Positions 51,492 through 59,853 of a DNA stretch of 64,000 nucleotides are shown piece by piece. How positions within the stretch are numbered: position 1 is the first letter of the stretch; every line of letters begins with the position of its first letter. Under the pieces are notes generated by a model. The model was not told the origin of the DNA. It searched no databases and saw only the letters and a list, made by a program, of their open reading frames with translations. Made by a program: the position numbers and the translations under genes. The DNA comes from Pseudonocardia benzenivorans CB1190 (GTDB lineage: Bacteria > Actinomycetota > Actinomycetes > Mycobacteriales > Pseudonocardiaceae), in the NCBI RefSeq assembly GCF_000196675.2, contig NC_015312.1:4712001-4776000 (forward strand), given 5' to 3'.

Positions 51492-52415
51492 GTGACCGGT
51501 GAGCTGCCGCTGCTCGGGTTCGGCCTGCCGATATCGGGCAGCTGGGCCACACCCGGGACCATGCGCCGGATCGCCCGGCGCGCCGAGGACCTCGGCTACG
51601 CGTCACTGTGGACGTTCCAGCGCCTGCTGAACCCTGTCGACGCCGACCAGGGAGAGTCGCATCGCGAGGTGCAGGACTCGGTCGTCGCGCTGGCCTACGT
51701 CGCGGGGCACACCACCCGGATCGGGATCGGCACCGCGACGCTGTGCGCGCCCTTCACCCCGCCCGTCGTGACGGCGAAGGCGATGGCGACGCTGGACGTG
51801 CTGTCGGGCGGACGCCTGTCGGTCGGGCTCGGGATCGGGTGGATGCCGCAGGAGTACGCCGCCGCGGGCGTCCCGTTCGCGCGGCGCGGGGCCCGGATGG
51901 ACGAGTACCTGCGCTGCCTGCGCGCGCTGTGGACGCAGGACCCGGTCGAGTTCGCCGGCGAGTTCTACACGGTTCCGCGCTCGCACGTGAGCCCGCGGCC
52001 GGTGCAGCGGCCGCATCCGCCGCTGCTGCTCGGGGGCACCGCCGAGGCGGCGCTGCGGCGCGCCGGACGGCTCGCGCAGGGGTGGATCGGCAGCAGCCAC
52101 CACGACCTCTCCCGGATCGGTGCCTGCGCCGCGACGGTGCGAGCGGGCGCCCGCGAGGCGGGGCGCGACCCGGAGGCGGTGCGGATCGTCGTGCGCGGTG
52201 TCGTCGATCTTCTCGACGGGCCCGCCGGCCCCGGGCGCCGACCGCTGCAGGGCACGCGGGCGCAGGTCCTCGACGACCTCTCAGCCCTGCGGGCGCAGGG
52301 TGCGACCGAGGTGTTCCTCGACCTCAACCTCTCCCCGCGCGTGGGCTCCCCCGCCGTCGACCCCGCCGCGGCCGTGGCCTACGCGGACCAGGTGCTGAAC
52401 GCGTTCGCGCCGTGA
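51492..52415 (+). CDS. LLM-class F420-dependent oxidoreductase
   Basis: The GTG start gives MTGELPLLGFGLPISGSWATPGTMRRIARRAEDLGYASLW; 307 residues. GGRLSVGLGIGWMPQEYAAAGVPF is the LLM signature of the TIGR03619-type group. A second, sequence-divergent LLM enzyme 68 bp after the first suggests successive F420-dependent steps. Confidence 0.88.
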   Translation: MTGELPLLGFGLPISGSWATPGTMRRIARRAEDLGYASLWTFQRLLNPVDADQGESHREVQDSVVALAYVAGHTTRIGIGTATLCAPFTPPVVTAKAMATLDVLSGGRLSVGLGIGWMPQEYAAAGVPFARRGARMDEYLRCLRALWTQDPVEFAGEFYTVPRSHVSPRPVQRPHPPLLLGGTAEAALRRAGRLAQGWIGSSHHDLSRIGACAATVRAGAREAGRDPEAVRIVVRGVVDLLDGPAGPGRRPLQGTRAQVLDDLSALRAQGATEVFLDLNLSPRVGSPAVDPAAAVAYADQVLNAFAP

Positions 52416-52533
52416 CGATCCGCCGCGCGACGGACCCGGCGCGGACCGATGAGTTCCGTCGATCCCGGGGGTCTGCTCCTGGACGACCCCACACCGGATG
52501 CGGTCCGGACGAGACGACGAGGAGCATGCCGAC

Positions 52534-53019
52534 ATGGCCGAGGAGAACGTACGCGTCGAACTGACCATCCCGGTCCCCGCGGCGAGGGTGTTCGCCGTGC
52601 TGGCCGATCCGGCCGCGCACTGCGCCATCGACGGCACCGGCTGGGTCGAGGCCGCGATCGACCCGGCGCCGCTGACCGGGGCCGGACAGGTCTTCCGAAT
52701 CAGGATGTACCACCCGAACCACCCGGACGGGCACTACCAGATGGCCAACCGGGTCGAGGTGTTCACCCAGGACCGCGCGATCGGCTGGCGGCCGGGGCAG
52801 GAGAACCAGCGCGGCGAGCTGGAGTTCGGTGGCTGGACGTGGCGCTACGACCTCACGCCGGCCGGTCCGTCCGAGACCCGGGTGACGCTGACCTACGACT
52901 GGTCGGCCGTCCCGCAGCACATCCGGGAGTACATCGCGTTCCCGCCGTTCGCCCCCGACCATCTCGCCAACTCTCTCCGCCATCTCGGCGAGCTCGCCGA
53001 ACCGGCGCGGCAGGGCTGA
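52534..53019 (+). CDS. SRPBCC-family protein
   Basis: 161 residues from the ATG after GAGGAGC. VELTIPVPAARVFAVLADPAAHCAIDGTGWVEAA is the fold's first motif. A small single-domain protein that could bind or cyclise a product of the neighbouring P450/LLM genes. Convergent with the FAD monooxygenase operon. Confidence 0.82.
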   Translation: MAEENVRVELTIPVPAARVFAVLADPAAHCAIDGTGWVEAAIDPAPLTGAGQVFRIRMYHPNHPDGHYQMANRVEVFTQDRAIGWRPGQENQRGELEFGGWTWRYDLTPAGPSETRVTLTYDWSAVPQHIREYIAFPPFAPDHLANSLRHLGELAEPARQG

Positions 53020-53204
53020 GGCCGCGCCGACCCGCCGCCCCGGCCGGCCCGGCCGCGGCGACCGGGCGGCGCGCAGGTTGCGACCGGCGTGTTTTGTCCG
53101 GTGCCACGACAACGATCGGCGGGATGACGATAGTCCACCGCGCCGGGTGGCTCCCCGACCGGAGGACGCCGCGGGCCGGGGCGCCGCCCGGCCGCGGCAC
53201 GTGG

Positions 53205-54827
53205 TCAGCCCGCCGCCGCGGGCACCGCCACGCGAGGAACCAGCCACCGGGCCACCTGCTCGACGAGCGCGTCTGCGTCCTCGAGCCGGCAGTGTCCCCC
53301 GACGTACATGTCCGGGCGGACCAGGATGGCCCGGGCCTCCCCCTCGGCGATCGCGTAGCGCTGGGCGAGCTCCCCCAGTTGGTCCGGGATCAGGTGGTCC
53401 TCGTCGAAGTCCGCGCTGCGGTCGGCCGAGACCAGGACCGACGAGACCCCGTCGCCGAACGCCTCCCGCATCAGCGCGGCCACGCGGGCGGCCCGCTGCG
53501 CGTCGCCCGCGTCCCCCGGCCGGGGCACGAGCAGCAGGGTGAACCCGCAGTGCCGGAACAGGTCGAAGAGCCGTTTGCGCGGCTGGACCACCAGCTGGGC
53601 GTCGGGTGCGCGGTCGCCCGCCGCCGGACCCGGCACCGGTTCGACGGGTGGGCCGCTGACGGTGTCGCGGTAGTTGTGGGACAGCCCGGAGATCAGCTCG
53701 ACGGTGCGCTGCTGCCAACCCGGCTCCCGGGTCAGCGCGATCCGGTCCGCGAGCCCCTGGCCGAACGCCATCACGATGTCGTGGGTCGACCTGGCGCCCG
53801 CGGTGATCTGGGCACCGATCGGCCGGCGCTCGGCCTCGTAGGTGTCCAGCAGGGACTCCGGCGCGGCGCCGTCGACGACCGCGGCGAGCTTCCACCCGAG
53901 GTTGAACGCGTCCTGCATGCAGCCGTTCATGCCCTGGCCGCCGGCCGGGGAGTGCACGTGGGAGGCGTCGCCGCAGAGGAAGACCCGGCCCGCGCGGTAG
54001 CTGGTGGCGGCGCTGTTGAGGATCTCCCACTGGGTCGCCCACTGCGGGTCGCCGATCCGCATCCCGATGCCGATCTCGTCCGCGACCGCCTGGAAGGAGC
54101 CGCGCGGGTCGTCGGCCCGGGTCATGGCCCCGGCGTCCGACAGATAGACCCGCCACAGGCGGCCGGGCAGCTTCGTGACCAGCATGAACAGCGACTCGCC
54201 GATGAAGTAGTTCACCCACGCGTCGTCGTGGGCGAAGTCCGAGATCTCGACGTCCATCATCGCCATGACCCCGACCCGGTCACCGACGAAGTCGATACCG
54301 ACCCGGTCCCGCACCCGGCTGTGCGCACCATCGCTGCCGATCACCCAGGCGCTGCGGTGCGTCCGCACCTCGCCGGAGGCCCTGTCCACCACCGACAGCG
54401 TGACGCCGTCAGCGTCCTGTTCGAGGTCGATGAACTCCTGGCCGTACTCGGGGCGGATCCCGTAGTGCGCGCACAGGTGCTCACGCAGCACCTGCTCGAA
54501 GTCGTTCTGGTTGATCTTGTAGTAGAAGGGGTAGCGCGTCGGGAGGCCGCGGAAGTCGGTCCGCGGCTTGTCCTCCTCGCTCATTCCCTGGAAGTGGTAG
54601 ACGTTCCCGGGACAGGGCAGCGCGACCTCCTCGATGCGATGGGCGACGCCGATGTGCTCGAACATCTCCATCGTGCGCGCATGCAGGGTGAAGGCCCGTG
54701 TGGTGTGCGACGGGCCGGGCCGCTTGTCGAACAGGCGGAGCGACACGCCCCGCCGAGCGAGCTCGTGGGCGGCGATCAGCCCGACGGGGCCGGCTCCGAC
54801 GATGGCCACGTCGTTGTGGTCGGGCAT
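53205..54827 (-). CDS. Class A flavin monooxygenase (MhpA/phenol hydroxylase type)
   Basis: 540 residues. FAD-binding VAIVGAGPVGLIAAHELARRG at the N-terminus, GSDGAHSRVR near residue 170, and the FLCGDASHVHSPAGGQGMN loop near 290. The C-terminal ~150 residues form the thioredoxin-like domain of the phenol-hydroxylase/MhpA subgroup. It should ortho-hydroxylate a phenol using NAD(P)H and O2. Last gene of the aromatic operon, 37 bp after the other monooxygenase. Confidence 0.9.
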   Translation of the reverse strand: MPDHNDVAIVGAGPVGLIAAHELARRGVSLRLFDKRPGPSHTTRAFTLHARTMEMFEHIGVAHRIEEVALPCPGNVYHFQGMSEEDKPRTDFRGLPTRYPFYYKINQNDFEQVLREHLCAHYGIRPEYGQEFIDLEQDADGVTLSVVDRASGEVRTHRSAWVIGSDGAHSRVRDRVGIDFVGDRVGVMAMMDVEISDFAHDDAWVNYFIGESLFMLVTKLPGRLWRVYLSDAGAMTRADDPRGSFQAVADEIGIGMRIGDPQWATQWEILNSAATSYRAGRVFLCGDASHVHSPAGGQGMNGCMQDAFNLGWKLAAVVDGAAPESLLDTYEAERRPIGAQITAGARSTHDIVMAFGQGLADRIALTREPGWQQRTVELISGLSHNYRDTVSGPPVEPVPGPAAGDRAPDAQLVVQPRKRLFDLFRHCGFTLLLVPRPGDAGDAQRAARVAALMREAFGDGVSSVLVSADRSADFDEDHLIPDQLGELAQRYAIAEGEARAILVRPDMYVGGHCRLEDADALVEQVARWLVPRVAVPAAAG

Positions 54828-54864
54828 GGGAGTTCCTTCCGTCGCTGTGGTGATGTCGGTGGGG

Positions 54865-55998
54865 TCAGGCCGGCAGCGGGACCTGCCAGGCGTCGTAGCC
54901 GTAGATCTCGTCGCTGTTCGGACCCGAGGCCGAACCGCGGAGGAACTCGTTGCCGCGGGAGCCGCCCTGCACCGCGCTCGTGCGGGGGCGGCGGACCTCG
55001 GCGTACCGGCGCAGCGCGGGCCCCACCTCCGCGCGGGACGCGCCGTCGAGGCACCGGGCGAGCACCACGGCGTCCTCGACGGCCATGCCCACCCCCTGCG
55101 CCATGAACGACAACATCGGGTGGCAGGCGTCGCCCAGCAGGGCCACCCGGCCCTCGCCCCACGCCTGCAGCGGATCCCGGTCGTAGAGCGCGGTGCGCAT
55201 GAGCGAGGAGGCGGCCGCGACCACCCGCCGGGCGGGTTCGGCGAATCCGGACAGCGCGTCGAGCAGGTCGGTGACCCGGCCTTCGGCGGTCCAGGACTCC
55301 TCGGTCCAGGTCTCGTTCGGGACCGGAGCGACGAAGTTCAGCTCACGGCCGCCGGAGACCCAGTAGTGGACGAGGTGGCGGTCCTCGCCCCACCACTTCG
55401 CCGACACCGGTGGGACGTCGGGCACGCGGTCGCGCGGGACGATCCCGCGGTAGGCGACGAGGCCCGAGGAGCGCGGGTTCGTCCGGCCGAAGAGGCTCTC
55501 GCGGATCTGCGAGTGGATGCCGTCGGCACCCATCACGACGTCCGCGGTGACGGCGTCGCCGCCGGCGAACCGGACGGCCACGTCGTTCTCGGTCTGCTCG
55601 ACGCCGACGGCGCGGTGCCCGATGTGGACGTCCCCGACGGCGTCGAGCAACACCTCGTGCAGGTCACCGCGGTGTACATGCAGGTACGGCGCCCCGAACT
55701 CGTGCTCGACCTCGCCGCCCAGGGGGACGCGCAGCGACAGCACGGCGTCGGCGGCGTCGACGCTGCACCAGGCCTCGGGCCGGCACGCGATCGCCGCCAC
55801 CCGCTCCGCCAACCCCAGACCGCGCAGTGCCCCGGTCGCGTTGGGCGCCAGCTGCAGGCCGGCCCCCACCCTGGTCAGGGCCCGCGCCTGCTCGTGCACC
55901 TGCACCTGCGCACCGATGCCGCGGAGAGCGACGGCGGTGGCCAGCCCCCCGATGCCAGCCCCGACCACCACCACGCGCAGCGGAGACTCCGTCGTCAC
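54865..55998 (-). CDS. Class A flavin monooxygenase (salicylate/6-hydroxynicotinate type)
   Basis: 377 residues, start overlapping the patatin stop. RVVVVGAGIGGLATAVALRGIGAQVQVHEQ, ADGIHSQIR and VALLGDACHPMLSFMAQGVGMAVEDAVVLA mark the FAD-binding PHBH fold of the salicylate-hydroxylase branch, without a C-terminal thioredoxin domain. Likely performs hydroxylation or decarboxylative hydroxylation earlier than or parallel to the MhpA-type enzyme. Confidence 0.9.
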   Translation of the reverse strand: MTTESPLRVVVVGAGIGGLATAVALRGIGAQVQVHEQARALTRVGAGLQLAPNATGALRGLGLAERVAAIACRPEAWCSVDAADAVLSLRVPLGGEVEHEFGAPYLHVHRGDLHEVLLDAVGDVHIGHRAVGVEQTENDVAVRFAGGDAVTADVVMGADGIHSQIRESLFGRTNPRSSGLVAYRGIVPRDRVPDVPPVSAKWWGEDRHLVHYWVSGGRELNFVAPVPNETWTEESWTAEGRVTDLLDALSGFAEPARRVVAAASSLMRTALYDRDPLQAWGEGRVALLGDACHPMLSFMAQGVGMAVEDAVVLARCLDGASRAEVGPALRRYAEVRRPRTSAVQGGSRGNEFLRGSASGPNSDEIYGYDAWQVPLPA

Positions 55999-56831
55999 CC
56001 CGCGAACCTCCCGACCGTCGAGGCCTGCGGGAACGCGGCCAGTGCTCGTTCTGCCTGGCGCCGGCCGGCACGTTCAGCGGGCCCGACGAGGTCCGCTCCG
56101 AGCAGCGCGACGCCACCGCCGTCCAACGCACCACCCAGGTCGCCGCGCTCCGGTGTCAGGATCCGGACCGTGCAGCCCAGGCCGCGCAGGATCCGGACCT
56201 CCCTGGTCAGCGCGTCCGTGAAGAGCGGCGCCAGCACGAGGACCTCTGCTCCGGGGGCGTCGATCCGGCTGGCGGCGACGTCCGCGTTCGTCGTCGAACG
56301 GACACCGCCGTCGACGTGAGGCCGGCCCCCGATGCGCACCGGCGGGGCGAGGCCGGGGGCCGCGGTCGACGCGGCGACGGCGGCACCCAGCGGAATCCCG
56401 TCGTCGGCCGACCAGACGCTGATCCGCTTGTCCGGCAACGCGACGGCCGTGACCCGCAGCGTCTTCGGCCACTCACCGGACGGGAGCCACCGGGCCCACA
56501 GCGCGGCCGCGGCGTCGGCATCGATGGCCGTGTCCGTGCCCGTGGCCGTGCCCGTGCCCGTGTCGGTGTCCGTGTCGACGGTGCCGGCGGCCGGTCCGCG
56601 GCGTCCGGCGTGCCACGCCGCGCGGTCGGCGATCGCCGCCGTCGCCTCGTCGAGGTCCGCCCCGGCGCCGAGCCAGGCGCCGACGACCGATCCGGCCGAG
56701 GTGCCGACGATCTGCGTCACGTCCCGGAGGGACATCCCGGCCGTGAGGCCGGAGACCGCCCCGCTGAGCCAGGCGGCCCCGACCGGTCCGCCGGCACCGA
56801 GGACCAGGGTGTGAACGACGATCCCCGTCAT
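55995..56831 (-). CDS. Patatin-like phospholipase domain protein
   Basis: 278 residues from the ATG overlapping the maleylacetate reductase stop. Oxyanion loop LGAGGPVGAAWL, nucleophile elbow VGTSAGSVVGAWL and the Asp of the dyad in VDGGVRS are all present, so it should be an active serine esterase. A Thr/Asp/Gly-rich linker (VDTDTDTGTGTATGTD) comes from a 6-bp tandem tract. Esterase action on an acylated or lactone intermediate of the aromatic route is an inference. Confidence 0.85.
   Translation of the reverse strand: MTGIVVHTLVLGAGGPVGAAWLSGAVSGLTAGMSLRDVTQIVGTSAGSVVGAWLGAGADLDEATAAIADRAAWHAGRRGPAAGTVDTDTDTGTGTATGTDTAIDADAAAALWARWLPSGEWPKTLRVTAVALPDKRISVWSADDGIPLGAAVAASTAAPGLAPPVRIGGRPHVDGGVRSTTNADVAASRIDAPGAEVLVLAPLFTDALTREVRILRGLGCTVRILTPERGDLGGALDGGGVALLGADLVGPAERAGRRQAERALAAFPQASTVGRFAG
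56529..56577. repeat. Hexanucleotide tract in patatin-like gene
   Basis: A run of about eight related 6-bp units (GTGCCC, GTGGCC, GTGTCC, GTGTCG on the top strand) encodes the DTDTGTGTATGTD linker. In-frame, so length changes would be tolerated. Confidence 0.75.
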
Positions 56832-57979
56832 GCGGGCACGTCCCCCTGCCGCGCGCGCTCGAGCAGGGTCGCCAGCACCACGGCGTCGACCGGCACCGGG
56901 TTCGGCGTGTGCGCCACCGACCCGGCCACGTCGCGCACCACCCGGTCGTCCGCGCCGAGCCGCGCCAGATCCGTCGGCACGCCCGAGCGACGGGCCAGCT
57001 CCCACAGACCGACCGCCGGGTCCGGTCCGAGGAACGGTGCGACCCGCGCGGTCCAGTCGGGCCCGGCGGGACCGTTGAGGGCCACGACGTGCGGGAGCAC
57101 CACGGCGTGCGTGTCGGCGTGCGGCAGGTTCAGCCGCCCGCCCAGCTCGTGACAGATCCGGTGCTGCAGACCGGTACCGGCACGGCCGAGTGCCGTCCCT
57201 GCCAGGAACGCCGCGTACTGCAGTCCGGAGCGGGCCTGCACGTCCGCGGGATCGTCGACCAGTGCCGGCAGGCTCGCGGCGGCCGTGCGCAGCGCGTCGA
57301 CCGCCAGCGCGGAGGTGAGCGGGTCCCGGTGCGGCGCCCAGAGGGCGGCGAAGCAGTGCGCCATCGCGTTGAAGGCGCTGGGACCGGTCACCTCGGGTGG
57401 GAGGCCGAGGGTCAGCTCCGGGTCGTAGACGACGACGGCGGGCCGGACCCGTTCGTCGCTGCCGGTGCGTTTGCGCCGGCCGCCGGTCATTCCGTAGACC
57501 GGGGTGAGCTCCGAGCCCGCGTAGGTCGTCGGCACGGCGAGGATCGGGAGCCCGGTGTCGAGCGCGATGGCCTTGGCCAGCCCCGTGGCCGCGCCGCCAC
57601 CCAGGCTGACCAGACCGTCGACGCCCGCGGCCACGGCGGCGGCGTGTGCCCGTTCGGCCAGGGCGATCGGCACGTGCTGGGCGACCTCGTCCCAGTGCAA
57701 CGCGAGCCTGCCGGCCACCGCGGCGGCCAGCACCTCGCCACCGGGGGCCCGCGGGTCCGCGATCAGCATGACCCGGCGCAGGCCCAGCCGATCCACCTCG
57801 GCGCCCACCTCGGTGATCCGGCCCGGTCCGAACACCACGCGGACCGGCCGCGCCTCGTAGTCGAAGGGATCGATGCGCACGCCGCTCGCACCGGCGGCCG
57901 TGGGCGGCGTCGTGATCATCGGCGTCGTGATCCCCGGCGTCGTGGTCATCGGCGTCGTGGTCATCGGCGTCGTGGTCAT
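56828..57979 (-). CDS. Maleylacetate reductase (Fe-dependent alcohol dehydrogenase fold)
   Basis: 383 residues from the first ATG of a repeated start region, coupled to the upstream stop. NAD-binding GLVSLGGGAATGLAKAIAL and AVPTTYAGSELTPVYGMT are typical. Metal histidines lie in HRICHELGGRLNLPHADTHAVVLPH. These match maleylacetate reductases, which make 3-oxoadipate from maleylacetate at the end of hydroquinol/hydroxyquinol-type pathways. Five 15-bp repeats extend the N-terminus by about 25 residues beyond the usual ~355. Confidence 0.9.
   Translation of the reverse strand: MTTTPMTTTPMTTTPGITTPMITTPPTAAGASGVRIDPFDYEARPVRVVFGPGRITEVGAEVDRLGLRRVMLIADPRAPGGEVLAAAVAGRLALHWDEVAQHVPIALAERAHAAAVAAGVDGLVSLGGGAATGLAKAIALDTGLPILAVPTTYAGSELTPVYGMTGGRRKRTGSDERVRPAVVVYDPELTLGLPPEVTGPSAFNAMAHCFAALWAPHRDPLTSALAVDALRTAAASLPALVDDPADVQARSGLQYAAFLAGTALGRAGTGLQHRICHELGGRLNLPHADTHAVVLPHVVALNGPAGPDWTARVAPFLGPDPAVGLWELARRSGVPTDLARLGADDRVVRDVAGSVAHTPNPVPVDAVVLATLLERARQGDVPA
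57905..57979 (-). repeat. Five 15-bp tandem repeats containing alternative starts
   Basis: Five units, 57979-57965, then every 15 bp down to 57905, encode MTTTP, MTTTP, MTTTP, GITTP and MITTP. Four of the five carry an ATG, so translation could start at 57979, 57964, 57949 or 57919. Confidence 0.9.
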
Positions 57980-58971
57980 CGCAGCGCCTCCTTCAGCAGC
58001 ATCAGCATCGATTCGGGATCGGCCTGGCCGGCCAGGTCCCGCCGCCGGGCGAGGCGGTCGACCAACGCGTCCGCGTCGACGGTCGGGCACAGTGCGCCGA
58101 GGTCGACCGGCAGCCCCAGCGCCTCGGCGAAGTCGTGGAGCGCGGCCGCGCCGGGGAGCCCGGCGAGGTCGGCCTCCGCGCCGCGCTGCGGGACCAGGCA
58201 GGCCATCAAGGCGCCGTGATCGAGCCGGTGTGCGGCCCCGAGGTCCTCCGCGACCAACTGGGCCGGGCCGGGACCGGCCGCCTCCAGGGCCCTCCCCGCG
58301 AGCGCCGCGCCCTCCTTTGCCCCGACGCGCAGATCGAGCTCGGCCGGGTCGCGGACCAGCCGCGGAAGGGTCTCCCAGAGCAACCGCAGCCCCGCGGCCG
58401 CCTCCGCGCGCCCCGCCAGGCTCGGCCCGGCCAGCACCTCGACGCAGGCGCCGACGGCACTCATGCCGCTCGACGCGAGCACCCGCGCCGGTACGCCCGC
58501 GAGCAGGTCCGGGTCACGCACGACGGCTCGCGCGGCTGCCGTCGGGGAACTCCCGCCCTCCTTGCCCGCAGCGGTGGTCACGAGGTAGCGCGACGTGAGC
58601 TCGGCACCGGAGAGCGTCGCGGGCACGGCGATGCGGGGAAGCCGCAGCGCCAGCGCCACGATCTTCGCGTACCCGGCCGCCGACCCGCCCCCGATCCCGA
58701 CGACCGAGTCGGCGTGCACCTCCTGAGCGGACGCCACCGCGAGGTTCGCCTCCCACGCGGGCACGTGCGCCACGGCATCGCTGAAGGTGCCGACGCAGCG
58801 GCGGCCGAGCAACCTCCGCACCCGCTCGGCCACCGGGGCCATCCCCGGACCGACCACCAGGAGCGAGGTGCGCACGCCGAGACGATCGACGAGGTCGGGC
58901 AGCTGCCCCAGCGAGCCGGGCCCCGAGGCGAGCGGCGGGGCGGAGCGGCACCGGTCGTCGTCTCCGGGCAT
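57976..58971 (-). CDS. Fe-ADH-fold paralogue with missing metal ligand
   Basis: 331 residues from ATG 58971. It is a paralogue of the next gene: VVGIGGGSAAGYAKIVALALRLPRIAVPATLSGAELTSRYLVT aligns with its nucleotide and substrate loops. The metal region reads QLVAEDLGAAHRLDHGALMACLVPQ, where the neighbour has HRICHELGGRLNLPHADTHAVVLPH. The CHELG His is Ala and the third His is Met; only the LPH/LDH His remains. It may be a non-catalytic partner subunit or a changed enzyme. Confidence 0.8.
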   Translation of the reverse strand: MPGDDDRCRSAPPLASGPGSLGQLPDLVDRLGVRTSLLVVGPGMAPVAERVRRLLGRRCVGTFSDAVAHVPAWEANLAVASAQEVHADSVVGIGGGSAAGYAKIVALALRLPRIAVPATLSGAELTSRYLVTTAAGKEGGSSPTAAARAVVRDPDLLAGVPARVLASSGMSAVGACVEVLAGPSLAGRAEAAAGLRLLWETLPRLVRDPAELDLRVGAKEGAALAGRALEAAGPGPAQLVAEDLGAAHRLDHGALMACLVPQRGAEADLAGLPGAAALHDFAEALGLPVDLGALCPTVDADALVDRLARRRDLAGQADPESMLMLLKEALR

Positions 58972-59051
58972 GGGAGTCCTTCGCGTCCGCGGCCCCCGAG
59001 GGCGCCGGTGTAGTCGGTCCGGTTCGAGCCGGTCGCTCGACCGGTGCGGAA

Positions 59052-59630
59052 TCAGGCGCGCGGGCCCTCGCCGCCGTGGCCGTCCGGGTTGTAGTGCAGC
59101 TGGTAACGCTCGTAGCGCTCCGCGCCGATCGCGGCCAGCGCCGCCGGGACCGGGGCCGGGTCCTGGAGGAAGGGCTCCTCCTCGTCGCACGCGTGCTGCC
59201 AGGTGGCGAACTCGAGCGCGATGTGGTTGACCGGGTCCTCGAAGTAGATCGAGTGGCAGAAGCCGTGGTCGAGCTCGCTCTTGATCTTGACGCCGTTCTC
59301 CTCCAGGAGCCGCTTGGCCTTCTGCAGCTCGGCCTCGGAGGGGACCGTGATGGCGAGGTGGTTGCCCGCCCCGAGCAGCGAGTTGTCGGCCGGCACCTCG
59401 ACGTCGGCGAACTCGAAGAACGCGATCGTGTCCTGCTCGCTGATCCGGAAGAAGTAGTGCCGGCTGCCGCCGAGGTTGCCCGGCACCGCACCCGGGAACG
59501 GGTCCGGGTTCGGGAGCTGCAACGTCACGACCACCGGAAAGCCGAGGAGACCGTTATAGAACTTGACGGTCTCCTCCATGTTGTTTGTGACGAAAGCCAT
59601 GTGGTGACAACCAGTCGTTCGGACGCCCAT
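59052..59630 (-). CDS. VOC-family dioxygenase/lyase-type protein
   Basis: 192 residues. Metal ligands are plausible: H in TGCHHMAFVTNN, H in GAGNHLAITV/DPVNHIALEF and E in ALEF. The two beta-alpha-beta-beta-beta units fit extradiol-dioxygenase or glyoxalase-type enzymes. First gene of the leftward aromatic operon, so it may be the ring-cleaving enzyme feeding maleylacetate, as PcpA/LinE do, though those are longer (~320 residues). Confidence 0.8.
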   Translation of the reverse strand: MGVRTTGCHHMAFVTNNMEETVKFYNGLLGFPVVVTLQLPNPDPFPGAVPGNLGGSRHYFFRISEQDTIAFFEFADVEVPADNSLLGAGNHLAITVPSEAELQKAKRLLEENGVKIKSELDHGFCHSIYFEDPVNHIALEFATWQHACDEEEPFLQDPAPVPAALAAIGAERYERYQLHYNPDGHGGEGPRA

Positions 59631-59685
59631 GTCATCTCTCCTGTTCGTCGCCCCGACGAGCCAGACGGCCGTCGTATGACGGCGC

Positions 59686-59699
59686 TCACGTTAACGTGA
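59686..59699. promoter_or_regulatory. Perfect 14-bp palindrome, operator of aromatic operon
   Basis: TCACGTTAACGTGA at 59686-59699 lies 56 bp upstream of the VOC start and 155 bp from the divergent MarR start, in an AT-richer patch. A MarR target by shape and position. Confidence 0.75.
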
Positions 59700-59853
59700 T
59701 CTTGTTTCCACGTCAATGACTTTCTCGGATCCGTCGCGGCCGCCCGGTCCACGGGCCGCCGACAGGCATGATCGTGTTCGCCGGACGGCGACCGAAGGAG
59801 CGAGAGCGTGACGTAAGGTGAGAGGACGCATTTTCGTCACGAGGGGAGGTCCG

